A stretch of DNA of 64,000 nt from Bacteroidota bacterium (GTDB lineage: Bacteria; Bacteroidota; Bacteroidia; Bacteroidales; Lentimicrobiaceae): assembly GCA_023441805.1 (NCBI GenBank), contig JAEZNO010000001.1, forward strand, positions 265,531-329,530. The letters run 5' to 3'. The position numbers were made by a program, and so were the translations under genes. Under the pieces are notes generated by a model. That model saw only the letters and a list, made by a program, of their open reading frames with translations, ran no database searches and was not told where the DNA came from. Numbering within the stretch: the stretch's first letter is position 1; each line of letters starts with the position of its first letter. Of the stretch, positions 23,563-32,790 are shown piece after piece.

Positions 23563-25743
23563 ATGACTCCCGAATATGCACTCAAACACTATTTTGGTTA
23601 TGATCATTTCAGATTACAACAACGCGAAGTAATTGATAATTGTCTGGCTGGTAATGACTCATTAGTCATTATGCCTACAGGCGGAGGAAAATCAATCTGT
23701 TACCAAATTCCTGCCCTGATTCTTGAAGGTATTGCTGTTGTAATCTCACCACTTATATCACTGATGAAGGATCAGGTCGATTCGCTTAAAACCAGTGGTG
23801 TAGCTGCCGAATATATCAATTCATCATTGTCGCATTATGATCAGCGACGAATTATGCAATTGATTAATGAAGGCAAAGTCAGAATACTCTATATTGCACC
23901 TGAGCGTATATCAACACAAGGCTCGTTAAAAGCAATTACCGGCGATAATAAAATATCATTGATAGCAATTGATGAGGCGCATTGCATATCACACTGGGGG
24001 CATGACTTCAGACCTGATTACCTTTTACTGAATTCACTAAAAACACAATATCCTGATGTTCCTATTCTCGCCCTTACGGCAAGTGCCGATCAGATTACTA
24101 GGGATGATATTGTAAAACAACTTAATCTCAAAGGGAACCACCGATTCATCTCTTCATTTAACCGCCCTAATATTTCGTACTATGTACAGAATAAGTTGTA
24201 CTTTGATAACTTTCTCCCGGCTTATCTTGACAAGAATAAAGGCAAATCGGGTATAATCTACTGTTTTACACGTAAATCAACCGAAGAGCTTGCTGAGCGG
24301 CTTGTTGCTGCAGGTTATAGCGCTAAATGTTATCATGCAGGCCTTACAGCTGAAGAACGCAGCGCAATTCAGGATGATTTTATTAATGACCGTATTGAGA
24401 TTATCGTAGCTACTATTGCATTCGGAATGGGGATTGATAAATCGGATGTAAGGTTTGTTATCCATGCTGATCTACCTAAGAACATTGAGAGCTATTATCA
24501 GGAGACAGGGAGGGCCGGACGTGACGGATTACCTTCAGATGCAATATTGTTCTATAGCCGGAGTGACGTGGCAAAATTGAGCTATTTGATTAATGATGAA
24601 GACAGAGAATTTGCACGTAATATGCATAAGAAACTGGATCAAATGGCCGATTTCGCTGAAGCATATAAGTGCAGGCGTCAAATGATACTCAACTATTTCA
24701 ACGAGGAGCATGAAGGAAAGTGTAATTCTTGTGATTTCTGTCTTACTAACTATGAAGAATTTGATGGTACTATACAGGCACAAATGGCACTATCGGCTAT
24801 AGTCAGGTTGAATGAAAGATTTGGTGTCAAGAGTACAATTGACTTTCTGAGAGGTTCAGGTACGCAAAAGTTTTCTGATAGTATCAGGCAGATTAAGACA
24901 TTTGGAGTTGGGATGGAATATTCGGAAGGGCAATGGAAGGATTTTATCGGTCAAATGATCACCCAGAAAATTGTGTCTGTGGATAAGGGTAAATATCCGG
25001 TTTTATTGATGAATGATTTAGGGTGGTCGGTAATTCGAAATCAGGTTAAAGTATCATTTTACAGACCAATAAGCAAAGTAGAGAATGAAGAGAAGAGCTT
25101 GGCCAAGGATTTTGATCAATCATTGTTTGACAGACTGAGATTGGTGAGAAGAGGTTTGGCTGTGAGGGATAACGTTCCACCATACATTGTACTATCGGAT
25201 GTTAGCCTTACAGATATGACCTATTATCTTCCTGTCACCCTGGATGATCTTGAGTATATATCAGGATTCGGAGAGTTCAAGATTAAAAAGTATGGTAACG
25301 AATTTATTACTGAAATTTTAAAGTATTGTGAGGAGAAGGGTATTACATCAAGGATGTTTGCTAATCCAAACAAGAAATCGCTTAGCAAAAAGAAACCGGG
25401 TAAGAAGCCGAATAAAAATAAGTTAATTAGCACATGGGATGTGAGTTTAAAGCTTTTTAAAGATGGCAATTCAATTGCTGAGATATCATCTTTACGTTCG
25501 CTGGCTGATCAAACTGTTAGAAATCACCTTAGCAGATTCTTGAAAACCGGTGAGGTAAAATTGGAGGACCTGATGGATGTTAATAAATTGGAGCCTATCA
25601 GGGAGGCTATTCGTTATCATGGAATGTTATCGCTAAAGGTACTCAAGGAATATTTAGGTGACGATTATGAGTATTCCGACATAAAGGCTGTGATAGCTTA
25701 TGACAATATGTTAATGGTAGAGGACCAAGAACCAACTCAATGA
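23563..25743 (+). CDS. recQ: ATP-dependent DNA helicase RecQ
   Basis: A 726-residue 3'-5' DNA helicase for recombination and fork repair. Landmarks: Q-region FGYDHFRLQQREV, Walker A MPTGGGKS, DEAH box DEAHCISHWGHDFR, motif VI QETGRAGRDG, the zinc site (CRRQ and CNSCDFC), the winged-helix RQC region and an HRDC-like domain (about 510-600). After a Lys-rich linker (about 600-625) a C-terminal helix-turn-helix-like domain (about 626-720) follows, as in longer RecQ proteins. The start at 23563 was chosen because the upstream TTG lies within the predicted untranscribed promoter. It has its own promoter and no operon partners. Confidence 0.95.
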   Translation: MTPEYALKHYFGYDHFRLQQREVIDNCLAGNDSLVIMPTGGGKSICYQIPALILEGIAVVISPLISLMKDQVDSLKTSGVAAEYINSSLSHYDQRRIMQLINEGKVRILYIAPERISTQGSLKAITGDNKISLIAIDEAHCISHWGHDFRPDYLLLNSLKTQYPDVPILALTASADQITRDDIVKQLNLKGNHRFISSFNRPNISYYVQNKLYFDNFLPAYLDKNKGKSGIIYCFTRKSTEELAERLVAAGYSAKCYHAGLTAEERSAIQDDFINDRIEIIVATIAFGMGIDKSDVRFVIHADLPKNIESYYQETGRAGRDGLPSDAILFYSRSDVAKLSYLINDEDREFARNMHKKLDQMADFAEAYKCRRQMILNYFNEEHEGKCNSCDFCLTNYEEFDGTIQAQMALSAIVRLNERFGVKSTIDFLRGSGTQKFSDSIRQIKTFGVGMEYSEGQWKDFIGQMITQKIVSVDKGKYPVLLMNDLGWSVIRNQVKVSFYRPISKVENEEKSLAKDFDQSLFDRLRLVRRGLAVRDNVPPYIVLSDVSLTDMTYYLPVTLDDLEYISGFGEFKIKKYGNEFITEILKYCEEKGITSRMFANPNKKSLSKKKPGKKPNKNKLISTWDVSLKLFKDGNSIAEISSLRSLADQTVRNHLSRFLKTGEVKLEDLMDVNKLEPIREAIRYHGMLSLKVLKEYLGDDYEYSDIKAVIAYDNMLMVEDQEPTQ

Positions 25744-25765
25744 GTTCATTGTTGTTCTTTGTTTA

Positions 25766-25773
25766 TACATTTG
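25766..25773 (+). promoter_or_regulatory. Promoter -7 element TACATTTG
   Basis: Exact TAnnTTTG match, 26 bases before the metallo-beta-lactamase ATG at 25800. Confidence 0.5.
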
Positions 25774-25799
25774 CAAAGAAAAGAAGTAAAGAATAGTAA

Positions 25800-27200
25800 A
25801 TGAAAATCAAATTCTTGGGAGCTGCCCGTGAAGTAACCGGAAGTAAGCATCTCATCAGTACAGCAAGTGGTAAAAAAATTCTGCTTGATTGTGGAATGTT
25901 TCAGGGTAAAGGGCTCGAAACCGAAGGAATGAACAGAGCTTTAGGGTTTGAGCCAATCGAAATCGACCACATTATCTTAGGTCATGCTCATATTGATCAT
26001 TCGGGAGTTATTCCATATTTGTATAAACAAGGATTCAGAGGCTCGGTTATTTGTACTCATGCCACCCGCGATCTATCTGCAATCATGCTCCCTGACAGCG
26101 GATTCATTCAGGAAACTGATACCGAAAGATTTAACAGAAAGAGAGCCAGACAGGGATTGCCACCGGTTGAGCCATTATATACTCGTGCCGATGCAGAGAA
26201 ATGTCTTGAGTTGTTTATTGGAGTACCTTACGACCGAAAGTTCCACATAGACCAGAATATCAAGGTAAAATTCACCAATTCAGGCCATATGCTTGGGAGT
26301 GGTGTTGTGAATCTTGACATACTCGAAAATGGTCGATTGATACGTTTAGGATACACAGGTGATATAGGCCGACCAGAAAATCGTATTCTCAGATCACCTG
26401 ATCCATTTCCACAGTGCGATTACCTTATAATGGAATCTACTTATGGCGACAGAATCCACCCTGTATTACAGGACGCTGAGGATGAATTGCTCAGGGTAGT
26501 CACTGAGACCTGTATTGACAAGCAGGGAAAATTGATAATCCCTTCATTTGCAATTGGCAGGGCACAGGAACTCGTACAAGCTCTTAACAATTTCTACAAT
26601 GATGGAAAGTTACCTAAAATACAGATCTATCTCGACAGTCCATTGGCCATTGATGCAACGGATATATTCAGGGTACATCCTGAATGCTTTAATGGGCGTG
26701 TGATGGAAGTTATGGAGACAGACCCTGATCCCTTTGGCTTTAAGAGTCTGCATTATATCAGAACTGCCGATGAGTCGAAGGCACTGAACACTTTATCAGA
26801 ACCCTGTGTGATTATTTCATCATCAGGTATGATGGAAGCAGGGCGAATCAAGCATCATTTGGCGAATAATATCGAAAATAAACGCAATACCATATTAGCC
26901 GTTGGGTATTGTGCACCGACTACTTTAGGAGCCAGAATACTTAGGGGCGATAAAGAAATTTCCATATTTGGTGATAAATATCAGGTTAGGGCTGATATTA
27001 AGAGAATTGAGGCTTTCAGTGGTCATGCTGATTATACTGAGATGATTGAATACATTAAGAATCAGGATAAGAAGCAATTGAAGCGAATATTCTTAGTACA
27101 CGGGGAAATTGGGCCACAATCAGCATTTAAAGAGAAGCTTGAGGAAGTAGGATATACTGATGTTGTGATACCTAAAAAAGGAGAGGAAGTAGTTTTATAA
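25800..27200 (+). CDS. Beta-CASP metallo-beta-lactamase fold RNA-processing-type nuclease
   Basis: A 466-residue two-metal hydrolase. The metal site includes HAHIDHSG (HxHxDH), the His of GHMLGSG and the Asp of YTGDIGR. The beta-CASP domain (about 180-400) has PSFAIGRAQELV, SSSGMMEAGRIKHHL and VGYCAPTTLG, and the C-terminal RMBL-type segment includes EAFSGHADYTEM and the final His of VHGE. This architecture is that of the CPSF/Ysh1-like bacterial family, which probably cuts RNA. It is shorter than RNase J and lacks its extra domain. Natural substrates of these bacterial members are poorly known. A bidirectional terminator follows. Confidence 0.9.
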   Translation: MKIKFLGAAREVTGSKHLISTASGKKILLDCGMFQGKGLETEGMNRALGFEPIEIDHIILGHAHIDHSGVIPYLYKQGFRGSVICTHATRDLSAIMLPDSGFIQETDTERFNRKRARQGLPPVEPLYTRADAEKCLELFIGVPYDRKFHIDQNIKVKFTNSGHMLGSGVVNLDILENGRLIRLGYTGDIGRPENRILRSPDPFPQCDYLIMESTYGDRIHPVLQDAEDELLRVVTETCIDKQGKLIIPSFAIGRAQELVQALNNFYNDGKLPKIQIYLDSPLAIDATDIFRVHPECFNGRVMEVMETDPDPFGFKSLHYIRTADESKALNTLSEPCVIISSSGMMEAGRIKHHLANNIENKRNTILAVGYCAPTTLGARILRGDKEISIFGDKYQVRADIKRIEAFSGHADYTEMIEYIKNQDKKQLKRIFLVHGEIGPQSAFKEKLEEVGYTDVVIPKKGEEVVL

Positions 27201-27272
27201 GCATTTTAAGGAACTATCTAACTGAAGAATTATTATTAAGAATAGGGAAGAAAGATAAATAAATTGATAAAA

Positions 27273-27299
27273 AAAGGCTGTCTGATCAGGACAGCCTTT
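27273..27299. terminator. Bidirectional terminator between the beta-CASP gene and the exb operon
   Basis: AAAGGCTGTC (27273-27282) and GACAGCCTTT (27290-27299) form a perfect 10-bp stem around TGATCAG, with A-runs before and T-runs after, so it can end transcription from both converging sides. Confidence 0.85.
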
Positions 27300-27320
27300 A
27301 TGTTAAACTAACTATGAAAA

Positions 27321-27806
27321 TCATTCAGCAGCTGCAACTTCGTGAGCGCCTGCTGCTTTTCTGGTAGAATAGTTGATCTTGAATGCACCAACTTTACGAA
27401 GTTCCTGTTTTACATCAGTAACAACACCCATTCTCACGTCAGAATCAACTTTAAGTGAGGTAGTAAGTAACTGACGGTCTGCTTCATCGCGTTGTTCTCT
27501 TTCAGCATAAATGAATTCAGCGATGTCACTAGCATTTCTGAAAGCATCATTAAGTTGGATACGGGACTCGGATCCATAGATTTTTGACTGGATGGGAGGT
27601 CCGATATAAATAAAACTAACCAGAGATTTTTTTTCCAGTTTTTGAACTTCAGTAGCTTCCGGAGCTTTGATTTTAACTTTAAGAGTAACTTCACGCATAG
27701 TGGTAGTTACCATAAAGAAGAAGAGGATGATAAAAATGATGTCAGGCATGGAACCGGTACTAATAGTCGGTAAATCACGTCCGCCTTGTTTTTTGAATCT
27801 TGACAT
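27321..27806 (-). CDS. ExbD/TolR family protein (second copy)
   Basis: A 161-residue inner-membrane protein with a short cytoplasmic N-terminus, one membrane helix (PDIIFIILFFFMVTTTMR, about residues 22-40) containing the proton-path Asp at its start, and a periplasmic domain. ExbD/TolR partners with ExbB/TolQ to energise outer-membrane transport or envelope integrity by proton motive force. Its ATG overlaps the stop of the first ExbD by one base, indicating tight coupling. Two different ExbD copies in one operon are common in Bacteroidota. The bidirectional terminator lies 20 bases past the stop. Confidence 0.92.
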   Translation of the reverse strand: MSRFKKQGGRDLPTISTGSMPDIIFIILFFFMVTTTMREVTLKVKIKAPEATEVQKLEKKSLVSFIYIGPPIQSKIYGSESRIQLNDAFRNASDIAEFIYAEREQRDEADRQLLTTSLKVDSDVRMGVVTDVKQELRKVGAFKINYSTRKAAGAHEVAAAE

Positions 27807-28378
27807 TATTTTTTCCCTCCTATATCTTCGGGTTCTGCTTCAGAAATTGGAACCGGAATTGCTTTCTGAATAGCTTCAGCATCTGAAGATTTAAGATCAG
27901 CGAATTTCTTTCCGAATTTCTGTTTTGCCAAATCATCCCGAAGCTCGTTTACGGCTGCAGTAAGCTCATTTTGGACTTTAATATACATCTCATACGAAGT
28001 ACCACGGTCATTTTTCAATGAAATGATACCTTTTGAAACTGGGTATATTCCTAATCCCGGAATGTTCTCTTCTCTTTTTTCAGGAAGGTTAGGGTCATTC
28101 GTAGGATTACTCAGGAAGTTTTTAGTCTCAAGTTTAAGTGTGCGTATATCTCCCAACCTGCCATCTATCAACAACCTGTCGCTTTTATTAACGAGCACAT
28201 TAAAAACATTGCGTTCCTTAATATCAGGTGGTTTGGCAGTAGGATCCGGTGGTGGCGGTAACCTTCGAGTGATACCGGAATCTGTATCCATTGTAGTGGT
28301 TACAATGAAAAAGATCAGTAGCAGGAAGGAAATATCTGCCATTGAACCGGCGTTTATTTCAGGTGTTTTTTTTGCCAT
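27806..28378 (-). CDS. ExbD/TolR family protein (first copy, longer)
   Basis: A 190-residue ExbD/TolR homologue with the membrane helix at about residues 10-32 (MADISFLLLIFFIVTTTMDT), including the conserved Asp, then a periplasmic domain that is longer than in the second copy and rich in Pro and charged residues (RRLPPPPDPTAKPPDIKE). It follows the small membrane protein by 22 bases and overlaps the second exbD by one base. It is likely part of a Ton-like motor together with ExbB; no tonB gene is present in the window. Confidence 0.92.
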   Translation of the reverse strand: MAKKTPEINAGSMADISFLLLIFFIVTTTMDTDSGITRRLPPPPDPTAKPPDIKERNVFNVLVNKSDRLLIDGRLGDIRTLKLETKNFLSNPTNDPNLPEKREENIPGLGIYPVSKGIISLKNDRGTSYEMYIKVQNELTAAVNELRDDLAKQKFGKKFADLKSSDAEAIQKAIPVPISEAEPEDIGGKK

Positions 28379-28400
28379 AGTAGGTCCTTTCTAAGGAAAA

Positions 28401-28727
28401 TTATTTAAACCAGTTAGCGACTGTTGAATAAGCGATACTGATGATTACTCCTGCAAAAATGATATAAGTAGTAATCAGTCCTCCTCCAATAGCCTTAGAT
28501 AAGTTAGGTGATACATTCATCCTCTGATAGAATTCTCCGGTTTCAGCAGGAGAAGCAGAGTAAGCAATGAAAAATAACACTACGAGAGCAACAATTCCAA
28601 ATAATGTACCTCTAGCTGCTTTAAAATCGCCAAACATTTGGATGAGTGGGAAAATAATCACTCCAAGAATGGCCACAACCAGTAAAATGTACATAATAAT
28701 AAATCCAATATTTATCAGTGTATCCAT
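28401..28727 (-). CDS. Small three-helix membrane protein in the exb operon, function unknown
   Basis: A 108-residue hydrophobic protein with three predicted membrane helices (about 8-30, 42-60 and 84-104) and a short loop SPAETGEFYQRMNVSPNLSK between the second and third. I recall similar small proteins between exbB and exbD in Bacteroidota, but no function is known to me. The gaps are 5 bases after exbB and 22 before exbD, so it is co-transcribed and is probably an accessory part of the motor (inference). Confidence 0.8.
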   Translation of the reverse strand: MDTLINIGFIIMYILLVVAILGVIIFPLIQMFGDFKAARGTLFGIVALVVLFFIAYSASPAETGEFYQRMNVSPNLSKAIGGGLITTYIIFAGVIISIAYSTVANWFK

Positions 28728-28732
28728 TTTGC

Positions 28733-29554
28733 TTAGGCTTTAGCATTTTTATTCCTTACGAGAATATCCATAAAAGAGATGGTTGCATCTTCCATAGAAT
28801 TCAGAATTGATTCTACTTTAGAAAGAAGATAATTGTAGAACACCTGGAGGATAATAGCAACAATAAGACCGAATACGGTAGTGATAAGGGCGATTTTCAT
28901 ACCACCGGCAACAACTGTCGGAGAAATATCACCAGCTGCTTCGATAGCATCAAAAGCGGCAACCATACCAACAACTGTACCTAAGAAGCCAAGCATTGGG
29001 CTTAATGCGATGAAAAGAGCAATCCATGAAAGATTTGCCTCTAAACGTCCGGTTAATACACCTCCGTATGAAACAATTGATTTCTCAACCATTTCAATAC
29101 CTTCATTATATCTGTCGAGACCTTGATAGAATACACTTGCAACAGGGCCTCTAGTGTTCTTGCAGATTTCTTTTGCAGAAGTTACACCTTCAGTTTCCAG
29201 TGCGGTTTCCACTTTATTGAGGAGTTTCTGAGTGTTTGTTGTTGAAAGATTTAAGTAAATAATTCTTTCGATAACAAGGCCTAAACCAATAATGAGACAG
29301 AGTAGAATTGGGAACATCCAGCCTGCACCACCTTCAATAAATTTTTGTTTTAATACCTGGTGGAATGATTGTGGAGCGTCTTCTTCAGCAACTAAACCTT
29401 CTGCTGGAGTAGCAGCTACGTCTGGTGTCTCTGCAACTGTTGTGTCAGTTTGCTCAGTTTGAGGTGTGGTTGGCTGATCCTGGGCCATAACAGTATTGAT
29501 AACTCCGAAAGTGAGCATCCCGGCTACTGTCAATAATGCAACTAATTTTTTCAT
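28733..29554 (-). CDS. exbB: ExbB/TolQ/MotA family proton channel protein
   Basis: A 273-residue ion-motor subunit. It begins with a signal-peptide-like segment (residues 1-24, ending VMAQ) and a Thr/Pro/Glu-rich periplasmic stretch (25-70), then a membrane helix (about 78-98), a cytoplasmic loop and two more helices. LSPMLGFLGTVVGMVAAFD and IALITTVFGLIVAIILQVFYNYL are the conserved ExbB/TolQ helices that line the proton path. N-terminally extended ExbB of this kind is typical of Bacteroidota. It is the first gene of a four-gene operon with the 108-residue membrane protein and two ExbD proteins. Confidence 0.93.
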   Translation of the reverse strand: MKKLVALLTVAGMLTFGVINTVMAQDQPTTPQTEQTDTTVAETPDVAATPAEGLVAEEDAPQSFHQVLKQKFIEGGAGWMFPILLCLIIGLGLVIERIIYLNLSTTNTQKLLNKVETALETEGVTSAKEICKNTRGPVASVFYQGLDRYNEGIEMVEKSIVSYGGVLTGRLEANLSWIALFIALSPMLGFLGTVVGMVAAFDAIEAAGDISPTVVAGGMKIALITTVFGLIVAIILQVFYNYLLSKVESILNSMEDATISFMDILVRNKNAKA

Positions 29555-29633
29555 AGTTAATTGTTATTGTTTTTGTTGTTAAAATTGAACTTGTATTATT
29601 TCAGTTTATTGTGTTAATTTATTATTTTTCACG

Positions 29634-29721
29634 CGGAGAGAATGGGATTCGAACCCATGATACGCTTTTGGCGTATACACACTTTCCAGGCGTGCGCCTT
29701 CGACCACTCGGCCATCTCTCC
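29634..29721 (-). tRNA. tRNA-Ser (anticodon GGA)
   Basis: An 88-base minus-strand tRNA. The acceptor stem pairs GGAGAGA (5', at 29721-29715) with TCTCTCC (3', at 29641-29635), with discriminator G at 29634. A long variable arm (TACGC...GCGTA) marks class II, and the T-arm has GGTTCGAATCC. The anticodon loop CTGGAAA gives GGA (29687-29685), reading UCC/UCU. The 3' CCA is not encoded. It lies alone upstream of exbB; the 240 bases from 29722 to 29961 contain no other feature that I can support. Confidence 0.97.
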
Positions 29722-29961
29722 GTAACAGGTTCAAAGTACACTCCTTAACCCATTTTCAGCGCGCTAAATTACAAAAAAATGTCACAAATGATTTTTTACT
29801 ATCTCTTTTTTGCTAAAACGCCTTGTTATGCTTTACTATCAATTATTCTGGTTACTAAGTTATTTAGTTTTCCTTTGAAATCTTAATATCTCGATATGAC
29901 TATCGGTGACTTATTCGATAAAATTACTGATAATTATTCAAATACAACAAGCACTTCTCAC

Positions 29962-30888
29962 TTATTTATCCAAATGTTTTCTTATAAATGCTACAATTTC
30001 ATCCATTGCCTCTTTGGCTTCCTTGAAAAATGGTGAAAAGAAAGGATAACAGTGTACCATACCTTCGCCTGACCGGAATGTTATATCTACACCTCTTTCT
30101 TTAGCTTTCAGGTAAAAACTCTTTCCATCATCAAATAACTCATCATCAGTCCCTGAATTAATTAAAATTGGTGGTAGTCCAGACGGATCACCAAATAGTG
30201 GTGAAATTAAGTGATGCTTTAAATCTGTAGTTCCCGCATAATGAGCTGCAAAAACAAACCATGAGTTGGTTGGAGCTAACGAGCGCTTGTTTTTTGTTCT
30301 GTATGATTCACCCGAACATGTTAAATCAGTCCATGGTGAGAGTGATACTGCAGCTGCAGGCATTGGCAGACTTTTATCTTTAAGTGCTAATAATAAAGCT
30401 AATAACAAGCCACCTCCTGCTGACTCTCCTACTAACATAATGTTTTGCCAATTGTACCCTCTCTCTTCAATAAGATACTTGTAAACTGTCAACGAATCAT
30501 CAACCGCTGCGGGAAATGGGTGTTCAGGTGCCAACCTGTACTCATATGTCAGAATGTTATAACCACATTGTTTTGCCAGTTTTGATACAAGTCCCCTGTG
30601 GTCATTGCATGATCCTGAAACATATCCTCCGCCATGCACATACATTATTATTTTATCCGGATTTGCCCCTGTAACCTGAAGCCACTCTGATTTGATTCCT
30701 TGTATCACATCAGCTTGTATATTAACTCCTTGAGGAACAGACCCAAAGCGGGCTGCACCTTTCTCGCATGCGTCTCTGAATGCCTGAATTGAAGTATTCA
30801 TATCATATACTTCCTTTCGAAATTTCCCGTTTATGATGTTACGGTTTCGTAAAAGGAAATTAATGATCTGTGATTTAAATGTTGGCAT
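29962..30888 (-). CDS. Alpha/beta-hydrolase, hormone-sensitive-lipase-like esterase
   Basis: A 308-residue esterase of the HSL family. The oxyanion-hole motif HGGGYVSGS (about residues 90-98), nucleophile Ser in GESAGG, acid in DELFDDG and the catalytic His in GMVHCYPFF are all present. There is no signal peptide, so it is cytoplasmic. The likely substrates are short-chain acyl esters, but the physiological one is unknown. It lies 15 bases downstream of the asparaginase gene and is probably the last gene of a tatD-ansA-esterase operon. Confidence 0.9.
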   Translation of the reverse strand: MPTFKSQIINFLLRNRNIINGKFRKEVYDMNTSIQAFRDACEKGAARFGSVPQGVNIQADVIQGIKSEWLQVTGANPDKIIMYVHGGGYVSGSCNDHRGLVSKLAKQCGYNILTYEYRLAPEHPFPAAVDDSLTVYKYLIEERGYNWQNIMLVGESAGGGLLLALLLALKDKSLPMPAAAVSLSPWTDLTCSGESYRTKNKRSLAPTNSWFVFAAHYAGTTDLKHHLISPLFGDPSGLPPILINSGTDDELFDDGKSFYLKAKERGVDITFRSGEGMVHCYPFFSPFFKEAKEAMDEIVAFIRKHLDK

Positions 30889-30903
30889 AATTTTATCTGT
30901 TGA

Positions 30904-31944
30904 TTATTCGATAGTCAATTCGCCTGCAAGTGGTGTTTGAAGAAGTTGACCTAATTCGGTGCCCTTATAACCCTTCCCAAGCAGATACATCATCTTCGCT
31001 ATTGCCGACTCAGTAGTGATATCGTATCCTCCAATTACACCTATCCCCTCAAGATGAATGCTTGTTTCATACTTGCCCATCTCAACTGAACCTCCCTTGC
31101 ATTGTGTGACATTAAAGATAGTGATTCCTGATTTAATTGCATTACGCAGGGCATCAATAAACCACTGGTCAGTTGGGGCATTCCCTGCACCATAAGTTTC
31201 GAGAATTACACCTTTTAAACCGTTGATTGAAAGGGTACTTCTGACAACATTTTCGGTTATTCCGGGAAAGAGTTTAAGAATGGCTACATCCTGATCAAGC
31301 TTCTTATGAATCTTCAGGCTCACGTTTGATGGTTTCATGATGTTCTGCTCAAAATACTTAATGTGAACACCAACTTTTGCCAATAACGGGTAGTTGCCAC
31401 TCAGAAATGCGTTGAAGTTCTCGGCATTGAACTTACTGGTACGGTTTCCACGCATGACATTATTCTCAAAGCAGATACACACTTCGGGAATCATGGGAGT
31501 ATCCCCGTTTTTTGCTACCGCAATTTCTATTGCATTGATAAAATTGTCTCTTCCGTCAGTCCTTATGACACCCATTGGCAATTGTGATCCTGTGAATACA
31601 ACAGGTTTTGACAGGTTCTCGAGCATAAAACTCAAGACAGATGCCGAGTATGCCATAGTATCAGTGCCATGAAGTACCACAAATCCGTCGTATTTATTGT
31701 AGTTATCCTCGATGACCTCAGCCAGTTTTATCCAGAAGGCAGGTTTCATATTTGATGAATCGATCAGAGGATCAAAACTATAGCTGTCGATATGGCAGCT
31801 TATGGTCTCCAGGATGGGTATATGTTTGTAAAGTGTATGAAAATCAAATGGTGTTAAAGCTCCTGTATTCGGATCTTTTATCATTCCTATTGTCCCTCCT
31901 GTATAGATCACAAGAATTGAGGGTATTTGGTTGTTAATTGTCAT
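30904..31944 (-). CDS. ansA: L-asparaginase, cytoplasmic type I
   Basis: A 346-residue amidohydrolase converting asparagine to aspartate and ammonia. Catalytic Thr motifs are visible: YTGGTIGMI (residues 14-22) and HGTDTMAYSAS (around 94-104). The lack of a signal peptide and the CQKGG-like TQCKGGSVEMGKYE segment near the C-terminus fit the type I (AnsA) group. Its ATG overlaps the tatD stop by 4 bases, so it is translationally coupled. Confidence 0.94.
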   Translation of the reverse strand: MTINNQIPSILVIYTGGTIGMIKDPNTGALTPFDFHTLYKHIPILETISCHIDSYSFDPLIDSSNMKPAFWIKLAEVIEDNYNKYDGFVVLHGTDTMAYSASVLSFMLENLSKPVVFTGSQLPMGVIRTDGRDNFINAIEIAVAKNGDTPMIPEVCICFENNVMRGNRTSKFNAENFNAFLSGNYPLLAKVGVHIKYFEQNIMKPSNVSLKIHKKLDQDVAILKLFPGITENVVRSTLSINGLKGVILETYGAGNAPTDQWFIDALRNAIKSGITIFNVTQCKGGSVEMGKYETSIHLEGIGVIGGYDITTESAIAKMMYLLGKGYKGTELGQLLQTPLAGELTIE

Positions 31945-32711
31945 GCTAATTTGAAAATCCTTTCTGCATTGGCGGTAGTTGCTGCTGCTACTTCTTCTAT
32001 TGAAATTCCTTTTATTTCAGCTACTTTCTCTGCTATAATTGGGATATAAGATGGTTCATTTCGTTTACCTCTATGCGGAACTGGTGCAAGAAAAGGTGCA
32101 TCCGTTTCAAGTACAAGATGCTGAAGATCAATTTGCTTTAGCGTTTCCTGCATTTTGTTGTTCTTGAATGTAATTACTCCTCCTAATCCAAGACTGAAGC
32201 CATATTTGATTGCTTGCTTTGCCTGTTCAACTGAACCGGAAAAGCAATGAAAAATTCCATAAAGATCTGTCTTGTCTATATCCTTCAAGATTTCAATAAC
32301 CTGATTAAATGAATCACGTATATGTACTATAAGCGGGAGGTCGAAAGTGCGTGCTAAATCAATATGATGTCTGAAAACAATCTCCTGCTCATAAGCGAAG
32401 GTTTTATCCCAGTACAGGTCAATTCCGCATTCACCTATTCCATAAAATTTCCTTTCGGAGACGCATTTTTCAACTATAGCAAGTTCATCACGATAGTTTT
32501 CTTTAACAGATGTAGGATGCAAACCGATCATAGGCAGGCAGTTTTCAGGAAATTCTCTTGTTAGCTCAAGCATAGGGCCTATACTGGTGCTGTCGATATT
32601 TGGAAGCATCATTCTGGTTACTCCTGCAGATATGCCTGATTTAACTATTTCAGTGCAATCAGCGCTAAATTCATCCAGATAAAGGTGTGTATGTGTATCA
32701 ATGAATTGCAT
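31941..32711 (-). CDS. TatD family metal-dependent DNase
   Basis: A 256-residue TIM-barrel metal hydrolase. Metal ligands are seen in IDTHTHLYLDEF (HxH), GECGIDLYWD (Glu), LPLIVHIRD (His) and FHCFSGS (His), with LETDAPFL carrying the final Asp. TatD proteins are 3'-5' DNA/RNA exonucleases involved in repair. It heads a three-gene minus-strand operon with ansA and the esterase. Its promoter -7 element lies only 5 bases before the ATG, so the mRNA could be leaderless. Confidence 0.93.
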   Translation of the reverse strand: MQFIDTHTHLYLDEFSADCTEIVKSGISAGVTRMMLPNIDSTSIGPMLELTREFPENCLPMIGLHPTSVKENYRDELAIVEKCVSERKFYGIGECGIDLYWDKTFAYEQEIVFRHHIDLARTFDLPLIVHIRDSFNQVIEILKDIDKTDLYGIFHCFSGSVEQAKQAIKYGFSLGLGGVITFKNNKMQETLKQIDLQHLVLETDAPFLAPVPHRGKRNEPSYIPIIAEKVAEIKGISIEEVAAATTANAERIFKLA

Positions 32712-32715
32712 GGTG

Positions 32716-32723
32716 CAAAAGTA
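32716..32723 (-). promoter_or_regulatory. Promoter -7 element very close to the tatD start
   Basis: Minus-strand TACTTTTG matches TAnnTTTG; only CACC separates it from the tatD ATG at 32711. Transcription would begin at or within the start codon, implying a leaderless message. Confidence 0.45.
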
Positions 32724-32741
32724 CTAAATGGTTGACTTACA

Positions 32742-32771
32742 TTGTCAACAGTGATTATTAATGTAATTTTG
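32742..32771 (+). promoter_or_regulatory. Promoter for the GT9 glycosyltransferase gene
   Basis: TTG at 32742-32744 and TAATTTTG at 32764-32771 are 19 bases apart, a good Bacteroidota promoter. The TTG sits in TTGTCAA, whose other half could act as the upstream element of the divergent tatD promoter. Confidence 0.5.
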
Positions 32772-32790
32772 CGTTGAAACATCAGGCTTT

